Counted from the stretch's first letter, positions 19,554 through 28,215 are shown. The stretch is 64,000 nucleotides of DNA from JALZKA01 sp963715405 (GCA_963715405.1 OY970239.1:1860001-1924000); one strand, 5' to 3'. Notes: generated by a model not told the origin, from the letters alone. A program made the numbers and translations.

Positions 19554-21374
19554 TTAGCTCTTGGTGCTCTCGTCTTCCTCAGCGTCGTCCGGCTCGGCGG
19601 AGTCTGAGGGGTCAGACCCCTCATCGCCGTCGGCGGAATCCTCAGGCTCCGGAGTAGAGGGGTCAGACCCCGCGTCTTGGTCGTCGGAGTCGCCCGTGGT
19701 CGAGTCGTCGGTGTCCTCGTCCCCGTCGTCGGCATCCTCGTCGTCTGAGTCGTCGTCCTCATCCGAGTCGCCCGCGCCGGCCGTGCGGCCCTCCTTCTCG
19801 CGTTCCTCCTCGGACTTGATCCGGTCGGACTCGCCCTCTTCGAGCGGCTGGCCCTCTTCGTCGAGGTCGGGCCCGAAGTCGTCAACGGACTCGGCGAGGG
19901 CCTCGTCCAGTTCCTTCTCCTCTTCGTCGCCCCACTCGCCCTCGCTGAGGCGCTTCATGAGGTCCTCGTTCTCCGACTTGAGACGGCTGATCGCCGCGTC
20001 GAGGAAGTCGTGGACCCGCTCGGTCTTGAGGCGATCCAGGTGGCCGCCGGTCCCTGCGTAGATCGAGACGACCTGCTCTCCGACGGAGAGCGGCTTGCGC
20101 TCGTTCTGCTTCAACATTTCGACGAGGCGCTCACCGCGGGCGAGCGACGCCTGAGTCTCGGGGTCGAGCTCCGAGCCGAACTGGGCGAACGCTTCGAGGT
20201 CGCGGAACTGGGAGAGCTCGAGCCTGAGCTTTCCGGCGACCTTCTTCATCGGCTTTGTCTGGGCGTTGCCTCCGACCCGGGAGACGGAGATGCCGACGTT
20301 GATGGCCGGACGCACGCCGGAATAGAAGAGGTCCGACTCCAGAAAGATCTGGCCGTCCGTGATCGAGATGACGTTCGTCGGGATGTAGGCGGAGACGTCG
20401 TTCGCCTGCGTCTCGATGATTGGAAGCGCGGTGTGCGACCCGCCGCCGAGGTCGTCGTTCAGCTTGACCGAGCGCTCGAGCAGCCGCGAGTGGAGGTAGA
20501 AGACGTCGCCGGGGTACGCCTCGCGACCCGGCGGGCGCCTGAGGAGAAGCGACATCTGGCGGTAGGCAAAGGCGTGCTTCGTCAGATCGTCGTAAACGCA
20601 AAGCGCGTGCTTGCCGTTGTAGAGGAAGTGCTCGCCCATCGCGCAGCCCGCGTACGGGGCGATGAACTTGATCGGCGCGGCCTCGTCGGCCGGGGCCGCG
20701 ACGATGATCGTGTTGTCCATGGCGCCCGCGTCTTCCAGGAGCTTTTGAAATTGGACGACAGTCGACATCTTCTGACCGATCGCCACGTAGATGCAGACAA
20801 CGCCAGAATCTCTGTTGTTGATGATCGTGTCGATGGCGACCGCCGTCTTTCCGGTCTGGCGGTCGCCGATGATGAGCTCGCGCTGCCCGCGGCCGATCGG
20901 GATCATCCCGTCGATCGCCTTGAGCCCAGTCTGAAGCGGCTCGATGACCGGCTGGCGTGAGACGACGCCCGGTGCCTTGAACTCGGCGGGTCGCGTCTCG
21001 GAAGCATTGATCTCGCCCTTGTCGTCAAGAGGGCGGCCGAGCGGGTCGACCATGCGGCCGAGGAGCTCGTCGCCGACTGGAATCTCGAGCAGCTTGCCGG
21101 TCCGCTTCACCTCGTCGCCCTCGACCACCCGGTCCCACTCGCCGAAGAGCACTACGCCGACGTTGTCCTGCTCGAGGTTGAGCGCGAGGCCCGTTACGTC
21201 GTGCGGGAGCTCGAGCATCTCGAGTGCCATGCAGTTCTCGAGCCCGTGGACGCGAGCGATCCCGTCCGCGACCTGGAGGACCGTGCCGACTTCCGAGAGC
21301 TGCTGCTCGTCGGTGTCGAAATCCTGAATCCGATCTCGCAGGATGTTGCCGATCTCGTCTGGGCGAATCTCCAC
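19554..21374 (-). CDS. atpA: ATP synthase F1 subunit alpha, with long acidic C-terminal tail
   Basis: Nucleotide-binding non-catalytic F1 subunit; GTG start at 21374 behind AGGAG. P-loop GDRQTGKTAVAIDTI near residue 170, ARRPPGREAYPGDVFYLHSRLLER-type region near 285 (here LLLRRPPGREAYPGDVFYLH), and GIRPAINVG-equivalent VRPAINVGISVSRVGG. The family ends near residue 505-510. Here ~95 extra residues follow, overwhelmingly Asp, Glu and Ser, with two GSDPS units encoded by identical 13-bp palindromes at 19608 and 19659. The tail is predicted to be disordered. Its function is unknown; it mirrors the charged tail of AtpD. Confidence 0.97.
   Translation of the reverse strand: MEIRPDEIGNILRDRIQDFDTDEQQLSEVGTVLQVADGIARVHGLENCMALEMLELPHDVTGLALNLEQDNVGVVLFGEWDRVVEGDEVKRTGKLLEIPVGDELLGRMVDPLGRPLDDKGEINASETRPAEFKAPGVVSRQPVIEPLQTGLKAIDGMIPIGRGQRELIIGDRQTGKTAVAIDTIINNRDSGVVCIYVAIGQKMSTVVQFQKLLEDAGAMDNTIIVAAPADEAAPIKFIAPYAGCAMGEHFLYNGKHALCVYDDLTKHAFAYRQMSLLLRRPPGREAYPGDVFYLHSRLLERSVKLNDDLGGGSHTALPIIETQANDVSAYIPTNVISITDGQIFLESDLFYSGVRPAINVGISVSRVGGNAQTKPMKKVAGKLRLELSQFRDLEAFAQFGSELDPETQASLARGERLVEMLKQNERKPLSVGEQVVSIYAGTGGHLDRLKTERVHDFLDAAISRLKSENEDLMKRLSEGEWGDEEEKELDEALAESVDDFGPDLDEEGQPLEEGESDRIKSEEEREKEGRTAGAGDSDEDDDSDDEDADDGDEDTDDSTTGDSDDQDAGSDPSTPEPEDSADGDEGSDPSDSAEPDDAEEDESTKS
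19608..19671. repeat. Two GGGGTCAGACCCC palindromes in the atpA tail
   Basis: Identical 13-mers at 19608-19620 and 19659-19671, both in frame and both yielding Gly-Ser-Asp-Pro-Ser in the acidic tail of AtpA. Confidence 0.85.
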
Positions 21375-21408
21375 TTTTTCAGCTCCTTTTCACGGAATCG
21401 CGGCGCCG

Positions 21409-21942
21409 TCAAACGGCTTGCGCGACTTCCTTTCTCAGTCTGTTCAGCTTCTCGCGCAGGCTGGCATCGAGCACCATGTTCCCCACGCGAAGGACGAGCC
21501 CGCCGAGGATCTCCTCGTCGACGTCGGCCTCAAGGTCGATCTTGCGGTCAGTCTGGCTCTCGATCTCCTCGCCCACCCTTTTTACGACGCCCTCCGAGAG
21601 CGGCACTGCGCTGGTGATGCGGACCTCGAGGCGCTTGTTCTCCTCGGCCCATAGCTCGTCGTAGTGACGGCGGATGCGAAAGATCGCTGGCATCCGGTGC
21701 TTCTCGGCGAGGAGCCCGAGAAAGTTCTCGAACTCATCAGAAGCCCCGTCGATCGCCTTCTCGATGCCTTCCCGCTTTTCCTGTGAGGAGAAGTACGGGC
21801 TGAAGAAGAAGACCTGCAGGTCGCGGTCTTCCTCAAGCGCATCGGCGAAGTCGCCGAGCTCCGAGCGGATCTCGTCGGTCTTTCCCTCTTCTTGGGCGAC
21901 GTCGAACAGGGCGTCGCCGTATACGCGAGCAATCTCCTCCAA
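21409..21942 (-). CDS. atpH: ATP synthase F1 subunit delta
   Basis: 177 residues; peripheral-stalk protein joining F1 to the b subunit. Typical pattern IARVYGDALFDVAQEEGKTD at the N-terminus and, in the C-terminal region, a VGNMVLDASLREKLNRLRKE stretch matching the family's conserved GG-D-S end. The most likely start is TTG at 21942, since it places the conserved A-x-x-Y-A-x-A-L helix at the N-terminus. It starts 9 bases after the atpF stop. Confidence 0.95.
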   Translation of the reverse strand: MEEIARVYGDALFDVAQEEGKTDEIRSELGDFADALEEDRDLQVFFFSPYFSSQEKREGIEKAIDGASDEFENFLGLLAEKHRMPAIFRIRRHYDELWAEENKRLEVRITSAVPLSEGVVKRVGEEIESQTDRKIDLEADVDEEILGGLVLRVGNMVLDASLREKLNRLRKEVAQAV

Positions 21943-21951
21943 AGCGCCTTC

Positions 21952-22533
21952 CTACTCGGATCTTTCCGCGCCGGCGAGCGCCGTGAAGTCCATCTCCGAG
22001 AGCGCCTCCTCGATCAGGCGCTGGTGGTCCTCGTCGGTGAGCGACTTCTTCGTGACCTTCTCCGTCGCGATCACGGTGAGGTCAGCGACCTCGCGGCGGA
22101 TCGAGTCGAGCGAGCGGCGGGTTTCGGCCTCGATGTCCTTGCGCGCCGCGGCTACGAGCTCCTCGCGCTTGGCCTTGCCCTCGGCCGTCGCCTCGGAGAC
22201 GGCGTTCTCGGCCGACTTGCGAGCGCGGGCGGAGATGTCGTCCGCCTGCTCGCGCGCCTCTTTGAGGCGAGCGCGGTACTCCTTGAGGATCTCGTCCGCC
22301 TCGGCGCGCTGCCTCTCAGACTCCTTGATGTTCTCGCGGACGGCGTTGGCACGCTTCTCCAGCGCCTCGCCGATCCGCGGGAACGCCAGCTTCTTGAGGA
22401 TGTACATCGTCACCCCGAAAGCGATCAGGGTCCAGACCATCAACCCGAGCGCAGGCGAAACCAGGAACGAACCGCCCGAGTCCTCGCTCGCCCCTAAGGG
22501 CAAGAGCCCGCCAATTTGGGTCAGGAACTCCAC
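21952..22533 (-). CDS. atpF: ATP synthase Fo subunit b
   Basis: 193 residues from GTG 22533, which overlaps the atpE stop region. A longer reading to 22614 would lie inside atpE and is rejected. Residues ~22-45 form the single membrane helix (LVSPALGLMVWTLIAFGVTM), followed by ILKKLAFPRIGEALEKR and a long charged coiled coil to the C-terminus that forms the peripheral stalk. Order and spacing are standard for the operon. Confidence 0.95.
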   Translation of the reverse strand: MEFLTQIGGLLPLGASEDSGGSFLVSPALGLMVWTLIAFGVTMYILKKLAFPRIGEALEKRANAVRENIKESERQRAEADEILKEYRARLKEAREQADDISARARKSAENAVSEATAEGKAKREELVAAARKDIEAETRRSLDSIRREVADLTVIATEKVTKKSLTDEDHQRLIEEALSEMDFTALAGAERSE

Positions 22534-22538
22534 GTGGC

Positions 22539-22799
22539 CTAGAGGAAGAACGCGATGAGTCCGAAGATGAACGTGTAGAACGCGACAGCCTCGGTCAACG
22601 CGAAGCCGAGCCACCGGATCGACTGGAGCTCATCCTTCATCTCGGGCTGGCGGGCCACAGCTTCGATCTCCTTGCCGAAGATGATGCCGATGCCGATGCC
22701 GGCGCCGATCGAGCCCAGTCCCGCGCCGATGCCGAGGGCGATCGACTTGAGGCCGTCGTCCGTAACGCCTGACTGCGCCAGGGGGATCAGGAAATCCAT
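22539..22799 (-). CDS. atpE: ATP synthase Fo subunit c
   Basis: 86-residue proteolipid with two membrane helices. The first is glycine-rich (ALGIGAGLGSIGAGIGIGII), then the polar loop RQPE at 50-53, then the second helix with the ion-binding Glu70 in ALTEAVAFYTF. The Q...ES pattern of sodium-type rings is absent, so proton coupling is likely. The 141-base gap to atpB upstream is AT-rich and holds four inverted repeats, perhaps to raise expression of this high-copy subunit. Confidence 0.97.
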   Translation of the reverse strand: MDFLIPLAQSGVTDDGLKSIALGIGAGLGSIGAGIGIGIIFGKEIEAVARQPEMKDELQSIRWLGFALTEAVAFYTFIFGLIAFFL

Positions 22800-22940
22800 G
22801 GTGTTGCTCCTTTTCTGTTGGACATACAGACTGTATGTAGCATACTTAGTGACAAGTTGTTACTTAGTGCCTTTCTGCGCATGACTAGTGGATATTCCGT
22901 TGCCACTAGGGCAAAGTTTCTTTCGCGACAAAGTCGCTCA
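22800..22940 (-). promoter_or_regulatory. AT-rich atpB-atpE intergenic region with four inverted repeats
   Basis: Four stem-loop sequences lie in order: ACATACA-gac-TGTATGT (22822-22838), AGTGAC-aagtt-GTTACT (22848-22864, one mismatch), CTAGTGG-N11-CCACTAG (22885-22909) and GCGAC-aaa-GTCGC (22925-22937). ACTTAGTG also occurs twice as a direct repeat (22844-22851 and 22862-22869). The base composition is clearly less GC-rich than the flanking genes. None has a U-tract on the minus strand, so RNA processing, stability or an internal promoter is more likely than termination. Confidence 0.6.
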
Positions 22941-23855
22941 TCAATGACTCTCAGCCGTAGCGCCGCCGATGTAGATCGCGGTCAGGGTGGAGAAGATGAA
23001 GGCCTGAAGCGTCGCGACCAGGCCGATCTCGAACAGGAAGAAGGGGATCGCGAGGAGCGCGGTCGTCGCGAAGCCGAGCGCCGCGAGCCCAAGAATTACG
23101 GCAAGGCCGCCGGCCATGAACAGGATCAGGAGGTGGCCGGCGAGGATGTTCGCGAAGAGCCGCACCGAGAGCGAGATCGGTCGGACGAGGTGTGAAACGG
23201 CCTCGATCATGAAGATCGCCGCCTTGCCGAACGGGTTCATGTCTTCGAGCCCTGACGGGAGCCAGCTCGCGAAATACTTGAAAAAGCCTTTCTCGCGGAT
23301 TCCTTCATAGTGGTAGGCGAAGGTCGAAACCAAGGCGAGAGCGAGCGGGATCGAAATATTGGCGGTCGCAGCGTAGATCGCGAGCGTCGGCACCTCCAAA
23401 CCGAAGATGTCAACCGTGTGCTCCGAGTTCAGCGGTAGCGGCAGATAGCCCAGCATGTTGGAGAACCAGATGAAGAAGAAGAGGCCGGCGAGATAGGGGA
23501 ACCACCGCTTGGCGAGCTTCTCGTCCGGAATGTTTCCGCGCGTGATGTTGTCGCGGGTCAGGTCATAGGCGAGCTCTACCGCCATCTGCACCCGGTTCGG
23601 CTCGCGCTGCATGCGCCTGGCGATGTAAGTCATCGTCCCGATCGTGAGCGCGCTCGTGGCAAAGAGGTAGAAGACCGCCTTCGTGATCGAAAGATCTACG
23701 CCGCCGATCTCGATGTGGATCCAGGGCTCGAGCAGGAACTCGTTCTGGGGCTGGAACTCATCGTTCTCCCCCGCGCTCCCGAAAGCGACGTAGAGCACCA
23801 CGATCGTGGCGAGGTAGATGAAGATGCTCAGGAACACCCAGCGCTTGGTGGTCAT
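22941..23855 (-). CDS. atpB: ATP synthase Fo subunit a
   Basis: 304 residues from ATG 23855, chosen because it overlaps the stop of the gene upstream (ATGA) and yields MTTKRWVFLSIFIYLATIVV with a first membrane helix. Five or more membrane helices. The essential Arg is in PISLSVRLFANILAGHLLIL, and the last helices include ALLAIPFFLFEIGLVATLQA. Together with the c-ring it forms the proton path. The region beyond 23855 in this frame is antisense-like readthrough into the upstream gene. Confidence 0.96.
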   Translation of the reverse strand: MTTKRWVFLSIFIYLATIVVLYVAFGSAGENDEFQPQNEFLLEPWIHIEIGGVDLSITKAVFYLFATSALTIGTMTYIARRMQREPNRVQMAVELAYDLTRDNITRGNIPDEKLAKRWFPYLAGLFFFIWFSNMLGYLPLPLNSEHTVDIFGLEVPTLAIYAATANISIPLALALVSTFAYHYEGIREKGFFKYFASWLPSGLEDMNPFGKAAIFMIEAVSHLVRPISLSVRLFANILAGHLLILFMAGGLAVILGLAALGFATTALLAIPFFLFEIGLVATLQAFIFSTLTAIYIGGATAESH

Positions 23856-24286
23856 GCCTGCTCCCCTCGACGCCTGACGCCACTCGTCGCGAGCTGAACG
23901 GTGAACAGGGCCGTTAGGAGAAGCGCCGCGGCCAGCCCATCCTCGCGATCGGCGAGGAGGCCGACGAGAAGCGCCGCGATCGAGACCATCCACACACGTC
24001 CGAGCCCGGAGATCGCCGTGGTGCGAAAGGCGTCGCGCCGGTCGCCCGCGGCGAGGCTGCGAGCGGTGCGGGCATCGGTGTAGGCGAGCAGGGAGCGCTG
24101 GGCGACCCACGCGCCGGCCGCCACGGCATAGCCGAGCATCGGCCAATCCGCCGCGACAAACACCGGCAAGGCAAGCGCGAGCAGGATGAGGTCCAGGTGG
24201 CGAAGGATGGCCGAGGCACCCGCGCTCGCGCGCTCAGATTCGTCTAAAGCGAGCGTGGACAAGGACCATTCCCGCGACGATTCCAA
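23852..24286 (-). CDS. Membrane protein in AtpI position (ATP synthase subunit I-like)
   Basis: 144 residues if started at ATG 24286; a TTG at 24262 would cut the 53-base overlap with atpZ to 29 bases. Four hydrophobic stretches (LILLALALPVFVAADWPML, YAVAAGAWVAQRSLL, GRVWMVSIAALLVGLLA, AALLLTALFTVQLA) match the size and topology of AtpI-type assembly proteins, but the sequence is too divergent for a firm call. It overlaps atpB by four bases, which supports a role with the Fo sector. Confidence 0.65.
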   Translation of the reverse strand: MESSREWSLSTLALDESERASAGASAILRHLDLILLALALPVFVAADWPMLGYAVAAGAWVAQRSLLAYTDARTARSLAAGDRRDAFRTTAISGLGRVWMVSIAALLVGLLADREDGLAAALLLTALFTVQLATSGVRRRGEQA

Positions 24287-24431
24287 CGAACAGGCCGGCG
24301 ATGCCCAAAGGCACGGCTAGGCCAACCAGCGAGCCGAGCCCGAACCCGGCGGCCGCGCATCCCACCATCGCTCCGACCAGCGACATGCCTGCGGTGGCGG
24401 CATCCATCCTCGTGGGGGGCTCTTGACTCAT
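24234..24431 (-). CDS. AtpZ/AtpI-type small membrane protein
   Basis: 65 residues with two membrane helices: GMSLVGAMVGCAAAGFGLGS and AVPLGIAGLFVGIVAGMVLV. The pattern of two glycine-rich helices and a short basic end (HARFRRI) is that of AtpZ, a small protein often first in actinobacterial and firmicute atp operons and linked to c-ring assembly or ion transport. It is the first gene of the operon here, 150 bases downstream of wecA. Confidence 0.7.
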   Translation of the reverse strand: MSQEPPTRMDAATAGMSLVGAMVGCAAAGFGLGSLVGLAVPLGIAGLFVGIVAGMVLVHARFRRI

Positions 24432-24542
24432 CGGAGTCCGAAGGGGTGGGGGATGGCACTTGTCTCGTTAGGGATTTGGGGCGTAAAAGAAGCGGATAGC
24501 CGCTCCGGGGGGCGCCTTGCGCCGAGCCGGTGCGGCCGCGGA

Positions 24543-24562
24543 CGAATATATCCAATAACGGG
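24543..24562 (-). promoter_or_regulatory. Candidate atp operon promoter region
   Basis: An AT-rich island (CGAATATATCCAATAACG on the plus strand) in the 151-base wecA-atpZ gap. Read on the minus strand it gives GGATATATTCG, a plausible -10 (TATATT). No -35 at ideal spacing was found, so this is tentative. Confidence 0.3.
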
Positions 24563-24582
24563 GGTAACCCTGGCGGGTTTTT

Positions 24583-25881
24583 TCAGGCGTTCGGGGGCGG
24601 CGGCAGCGCCTCGAACTCGCCTGTTTCGGGATCGAGGGCACGATACTCACCCGAGTCCGGGTCGATCGCCTCGAAGCTGCCGGTCTCGAGCTCGCGAGCG
24701 ACGCCCTCGTCAACCGCTGACGGCGTGAGCACTTCGCCTGGCCGGGCCGCGGCGAGCTGGCGAAAGCGGATGCCCCGCAGCTTGAGGATCTCGAGCACGA
24801 CCACGAGGTAGACGCTTGCAGCCAGGGCGATCACGAGGAAGACCACCATCAGCGCGGTCCACGCGGCGTCGAAGTTTCCGTGGTCGTCCGAATAGGGCAC
24901 GAACCGCAGTGCCAGCGCGAGACCGGCCATGACCAGCGCCCACCCGTACAGGTACGCGAGCGTGCGGCGCTGAGAGAAGCCCATGTTCGCCATTCGGTGG
25001 TGAAAGTGAGAGCGATCCGCCTCGTAGATCGGGCGCCGGTACTTGATCCGCTTCGCGACCACGAATCCCGTGTCCAGGATCGGGACCATGAGAACGATCA
25101 ACGGCAGGAAAAGGGCCACGACGGCATTCGTCTTAAGGGCTCCCTGGATGGCGATACACCCCAGGAGGAAGCCGAGAAGGTTCGAGCCGGTGTCCCCCAT
25201 GAAGCTCGACGCCGGCGGGAAGCCGTGGCGCAGGAAACCGAGCGCTCCGCCGGCCGTGAGCGCGGCCAGAACGCCCGCCGCGTTGCGATCCAGGGAGAGC
25301 GCGATGACCGCGAGGGCCGCAGCCGAGATGACGCAAACGCCCGCGGCAAGCCCGTCTACTCCGTCGGTCAGGTTGATCACGTTCACGATCGCGACGATGC
25401 CGAGAACGGTCAGGACTTCGCCGAGGTCTACCAAGCCGATGAGCTCAACCCCCGAAGGGTCGACCCGGCCTAGGAACGGGAGGGTGAAAGCCGCGACGGT
25501 GACGCCTGCTGAGACCGGGATGACCGCTGCGGCAGTTTGTCCGGCGAGCTTGACCAGGGCGTTGAGGTCGAAGACGTCGTCGAGCACCCCCACGGCGGCG
25601 ATCGCGACCGCACCCCCCAGGATCGCCCGCGTTTCCTCCCCGCGCTGCCCGTCGCCCATCGGCAAGAAGAGAATTCCGGCGACGAGGACCCCGACGAGGA
25701 TCGCCAGGCCGCCAAGCTTCGGCGTCGGCACCAGGTGAAGGCTGCGTTCGTTGGGGACGTCGATCGCCCCGATCCTCCGAGCGATCCACTCGGCGGCGGG
25801 GACGAGAAGAAGAGCGAGGACCGCCGCGACGCCGAAGGCGAAGACCGCGTCGATCGTCTCTGGAACCGGGCCGACCAGCAT
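24583..25881 (-). CDS. wecA: Undecaprenyl-phosphate GlcNAc-1-phosphate transferase (WecA/TagO family)
   Basis: 432-residue multipass membrane enzyme that starts lipid-linked glycan assembly by moving a HexNAc-1-P to undecaprenyl phosphate. Family motifs in order are PTPKLGGLAILVG, GVLDDVFDLNALVKL (DDxxD), NVINLTDGVDGLAAG, SFMGDTGSNLLGFLLG and the cytoplasmic HFHHRMANMGFSQRRT loop. The position just upstream of the atp operon is classical for Actinomycetota. Oddity: the last 34 residues hold three imperfect 10-residue repeats (ETGSFEAIDP, DSGEYRALDP, ETGEFEALPP), an acidic cytoplasmic tail not usual for the family. Confidence 0.93.
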   Translation of the reverse strand: MLVGPVPETIDAVFAFGVAAVLALLLVPAAEWIARRIGAIDVPNERSLHLVPTPKLGGLAILVGVLVAGILFLPMGDGQRGEETRAILGGAVAIAAVGVLDDVFDLNALVKLAGQTAAAVIPVSAGVTVAAFTLPFLGRVDPSGVELIGLVDLGEVLTVLGIVAIVNVINLTDGVDGLAAGVCVISAAALAVIALSLDRNAAGVLAALTAGGALGFLRHGFPPASSFMGDTGSNLLGFLLGCIAIQGALKTNAVVALFLPLIVLMVPILDTGFVVAKRIKYRRPIYEADRSHFHHRMANMGFSQRRTLAYLYGWALVMAGLALALRFVPYSDDHGNFDAAWTALMVVFLVIALAASVYLVVVLEILKLRGIRFRQLAAARPGEVLTPSAVDEGVARELETGSFEAIDPDSGEYRALDPETGEFEALPPPPNA

Positions 25882-26898
25882 CTAGGCGCTCACGGCTCCG
25901 AGGATCCCGTCGAGGAGGAGGCCGGCATTGCGGGGATTCTGAACGCCCGCGGGGCTCGCGCGCTTCTCGAGCTCGAGCGCGGCTGGATCGTCGAGGGCAA
26001 GTAGGAGGCCCTCTGCCATGAGCTTGGCGTCCACCGCACCTAGCTTGCCGGTGAAGATCGTGTGGACGGGCGTGCCGAGGGCGACGGCTTCGCGGTTCAT
26101 CGTTCCGCCCGCTGAGACGACAAGGTCCGAGAAAGCGATCAGGCTCTGAGCATCGATGGCTCGCCGCGGCACCACGACGGGCTCACCTCGGAGCGATCGA
26201 CCCGTCGCTTCCTCGCGCTGGCCCTCCGTACGGGGAATCACGATCGCAGTCACGTTCGGCTCGCCCGCAACGCGATCTAGGAAGGCGTCATAGAGAGAGT
26301 TATCAGTGTGGTACGCGGAGCTTTCCGGAGGAGGGCGGACAACTACGAGCACTACTGATGGATCGAGATCGAGCTCCCCCAGAACCGCCGGGTCGGGCTC
26401 GAAGTCGGCGAGGTAGTAGTCCTCTTTCAGTCCCGGGTAGCGGACGAGCTTTTTCTCGGCGGCCCCCGCCTTGACCATCGACTCAACCGGGATCGCGTCG
26501 GGCACAAGGACCCGGTTTGCGGCCCGCCAGGCGAGGCGGCGTTGGAATCCGGCGTGCTCGTAGTCCTGCATTTGGGCCGAGGGAATCCGCAAGAGCGCCG
26601 AGACCACTGCGAGGTCGACCGAGCCGTGAGCGATCGCCAGGTCGAATCGCCTCGGCCGCGCCCAGCGCACGAGCTGAGCGCTGCGACCCGCAAGCGCGGC
26701 GCCCTTGGCGAGCGTCGAGCCGCCACCATGCCGCCCGACCACGGTGTGGTCGAGGCCTAGCCGCTCGAGGATGCCGACGGTCTGTCCGTACTCGCGCGTT
26801 GTAATCGACACGTCGTGGCCGCGGTCGCGCAGACGTTCGACGATCGGCCGCAACACGAGCGGATGCGCCGCGGCAGTGCAGTCGACCCAGACCCGCAT
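25882..26898 (-). CDS. DUF354-family glycosyltransferase-like protein
   Basis: 338 residues. Starts MRVWVDCTAAAHPLVLRPIV, and the overall layout matches DUF354, a GT-B-like family related to WecB/MurG sugar enzymes: two Rossmann halves, PGLKEDYYLADFEPD in the middle, and SDLVVSAGGTMNREAVALGTP as the C-terminal nucleotide-sugar site. Its stop is immediately followed by the wecA ATG (TAGATG), so it probably acts with WecA in envelope glycan synthesis. No specific reaction is known for most members. Confidence 0.82.
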   Translation of the reverse strand: MRVWVDCTAAAHPLVLRPIVERLRDRGHDVSITTREYGQTVGILERLGLDHTVVGRHGGGSTLAKGAALAGRSAQLVRWARPRRFDLAIAHGSVDLAVVSALLRIPSAQMQDYEHAGFQRRLAWRAANRVLVPDAIPVESMVKAGAAEKKLVRYPGLKEDYYLADFEPDPAVLGELDLDPSVVLVVVRPPPESSAYHTDNSLYDAFLDRVAGEPNVTAIVIPRTEGQREEATGRSLRGEPVVVPRRAIDAQSLIAFSDLVVSAGGTMNREAVALGTPVHTIFTGKLGAVDAKLMAEGLLLALDDPAALELEKRASPAGVQNPRNAGLLLDGILGAVSA

Positions 26899-26931
26899 GG
26901 GCTGAGCCTAGTTCGGGATGGGGACGAGGGG

Positions 26932-28215
26932 TTAAGCGGCGGCGAGCGGCGAGAGCTGCGGGTAGAGCGGGTAGCGCTCCATCAGCGCCCGGGTGCGCTC
27001 CGCGAGCGAGTCCTTCTCGGCGTCGAAGCGATCGGTGAGCGCGACGGCGATCACGTCGGCGATCTCGCGCATCTCATCTTCCATGAGGCCGCGCGTAGTT
27101 AGTGCGGGAGTGCCGATTCGAAGTCCCGAGGGGTTCATCGGCGGGCGCTCGTCGAACGGGATCGCGTTGCGGTTGACGGTGATCCCGACCTCTTCGAGGC
27201 GCTCCTCTCCGGTTTTGCCATCGAGGCCGGTCGGGTTGAGGTCGACGAGGACCAGGTGAGTGTCGGTGCCGCCGGTCAAGACCTCCACCCCGCCCTCGAT
27301 CAGCCCCTCGGCGAAGGCGCGCGCGTTCGCAACCGTCTGGCGCTGGCGCTCGCGGAACGGCTCGGTCGCGGCGATACGCAGCGCCACCGCCTTCGCGGCG
27401 ATGATGTGCATGAGGGGACCGCCCTGCTGGCCGGGGAAGATCGAGCGGTCGATGTCCTTCTGGAGCTCCTCGCGGCAGAGGATCAGGCCCGACCGCGGGC
27501 CGCAGAGCGTCTTGTGGACGGTGGTTGTGACCACGTCGCAGTGTTCGACCGGATTGGGATGCTCACCCGCGGCGACGAGGCCGGCGAAGTGGGCCATGTC
27601 GCACATGAGCGTCGCACCGACCGAGTCGGCGATCTCGCGGAACCGAGCGAAGTCGAGCTGGCGCGAATATGCCGACCAGCCCGTGATGATCAGCTTCGGC
27701 CGCTCCTCCTCGGCGACGCGCTGAACCTCGTCCATGTCGATTCGGTAGTCGTCCTTCGAGACGCCGTAGGCGACGACCTCGTAGAGCTTGCCGGAGACGT
27801 TCAGCTTCATCCCGTGCGTGAGGTGGCCGCCGTGGTCGAGCTTCAGTCCCATGATCTTGTCGCCCGGGTCGAGAAGCGCCATGTAGACGGCGTTGTTGGC
27901 CTGGGCGCCAGCGTGGGGCTGGACGTTCGCGTGCTCAGCGCCGAACAGCGCCTTCGCCCGGTCGATCGCGAGCTGTTCGGCGACGTCGACCTCCTCGCAG
28001 CCGCCGTAGTAGCGGCGCCCGGGATAGCCCTCGGCGTACTTGTTCGTCAGCACCGAGCCGGCCGCATCCAGCACCGCCTGCGGCACGAAATTCTCGGAGG
28101 CGATCATCTCGAGCGTGTCCTGCTGGCGGGCGAGCTCGCGATCGAGCACCTGCGCGATCTCGGGATCCACCTCGGCGAGGGGAGCGGTCTGAAAGTCGTC
28201 GGGAAGTTCGGTCAA
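26932..28215 (-). CDS. glyA: Serine hydroxymethyltransferase
   Basis: 427-residue PLP enzyme that converts serine and tetrahydrofolate to glycine and methylene-THF. Conserved elements include SENFVPQAVLDAAGSVLTNK, YAEGYPGRRYYGGCEEVD, NVQPHAGAQANNAVYMALL, DMAHFAGLVAAGEHPNP and the PLP-lysine site VTTTVHKTLCGPRSG. Start taken as TTG 28215, 7 bases after an AGGAG ribosome site. Its place among wecA and rpiB fits actinobacterial order. Confidence 0.97.
   Translation of the reverse strand: MTELPDDFQTAPLAEVDPEIAQVLDRELARQQDTLEMIASENFVPQAVLDAAGSVLTNKYAEGYPGRRYYGGCEEVDVAEQLAIDRAKALFGAEHANVQPHAGAQANNAVYMALLDPGDKIMGLKLDHGGHLTHGMKLNVSGKLYEVVAYGVSKDDYRIDMDEVQRVAEEERPKLIITGWSAYSRQLDFARFREIADSVGATLMCDMAHFAGLVAAGEHPNPVEHCDVVTTTVHKTLCGPRSGLILCREELQKDIDRSIFPGQQGGPLMHIIAAKAVALRIAATEPFRERQRQTVANARAFAEGLIEGGVEVLTGGTDTHLVLVDLNPTGLDGKTGEERLEEVGITVNRNAIPFDERPPMNPSGLRIGTPALTTRGLMEDEMREIADVIAVALTDRFDAEKDSLAERTRALMERYPLYPQLSPLAAA

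Noticed and set aside
22539..22799. Sodium-type c ring
   Set aside because: The Gln and Glu-Ser/Thr ligands of sodium-binding c subunits are absent; the Glu70 context is AL-T-E-A-V, as in proton rings.
24566..24583. AACCC-TGGC-GGGTT hairpin followed by T residues, a plus-strand intrinsic terminator
   Set aside because: No plus-strand gene ends there; read on the minus strand the T-tract is on the wrong side for atp or wecA transcripts.
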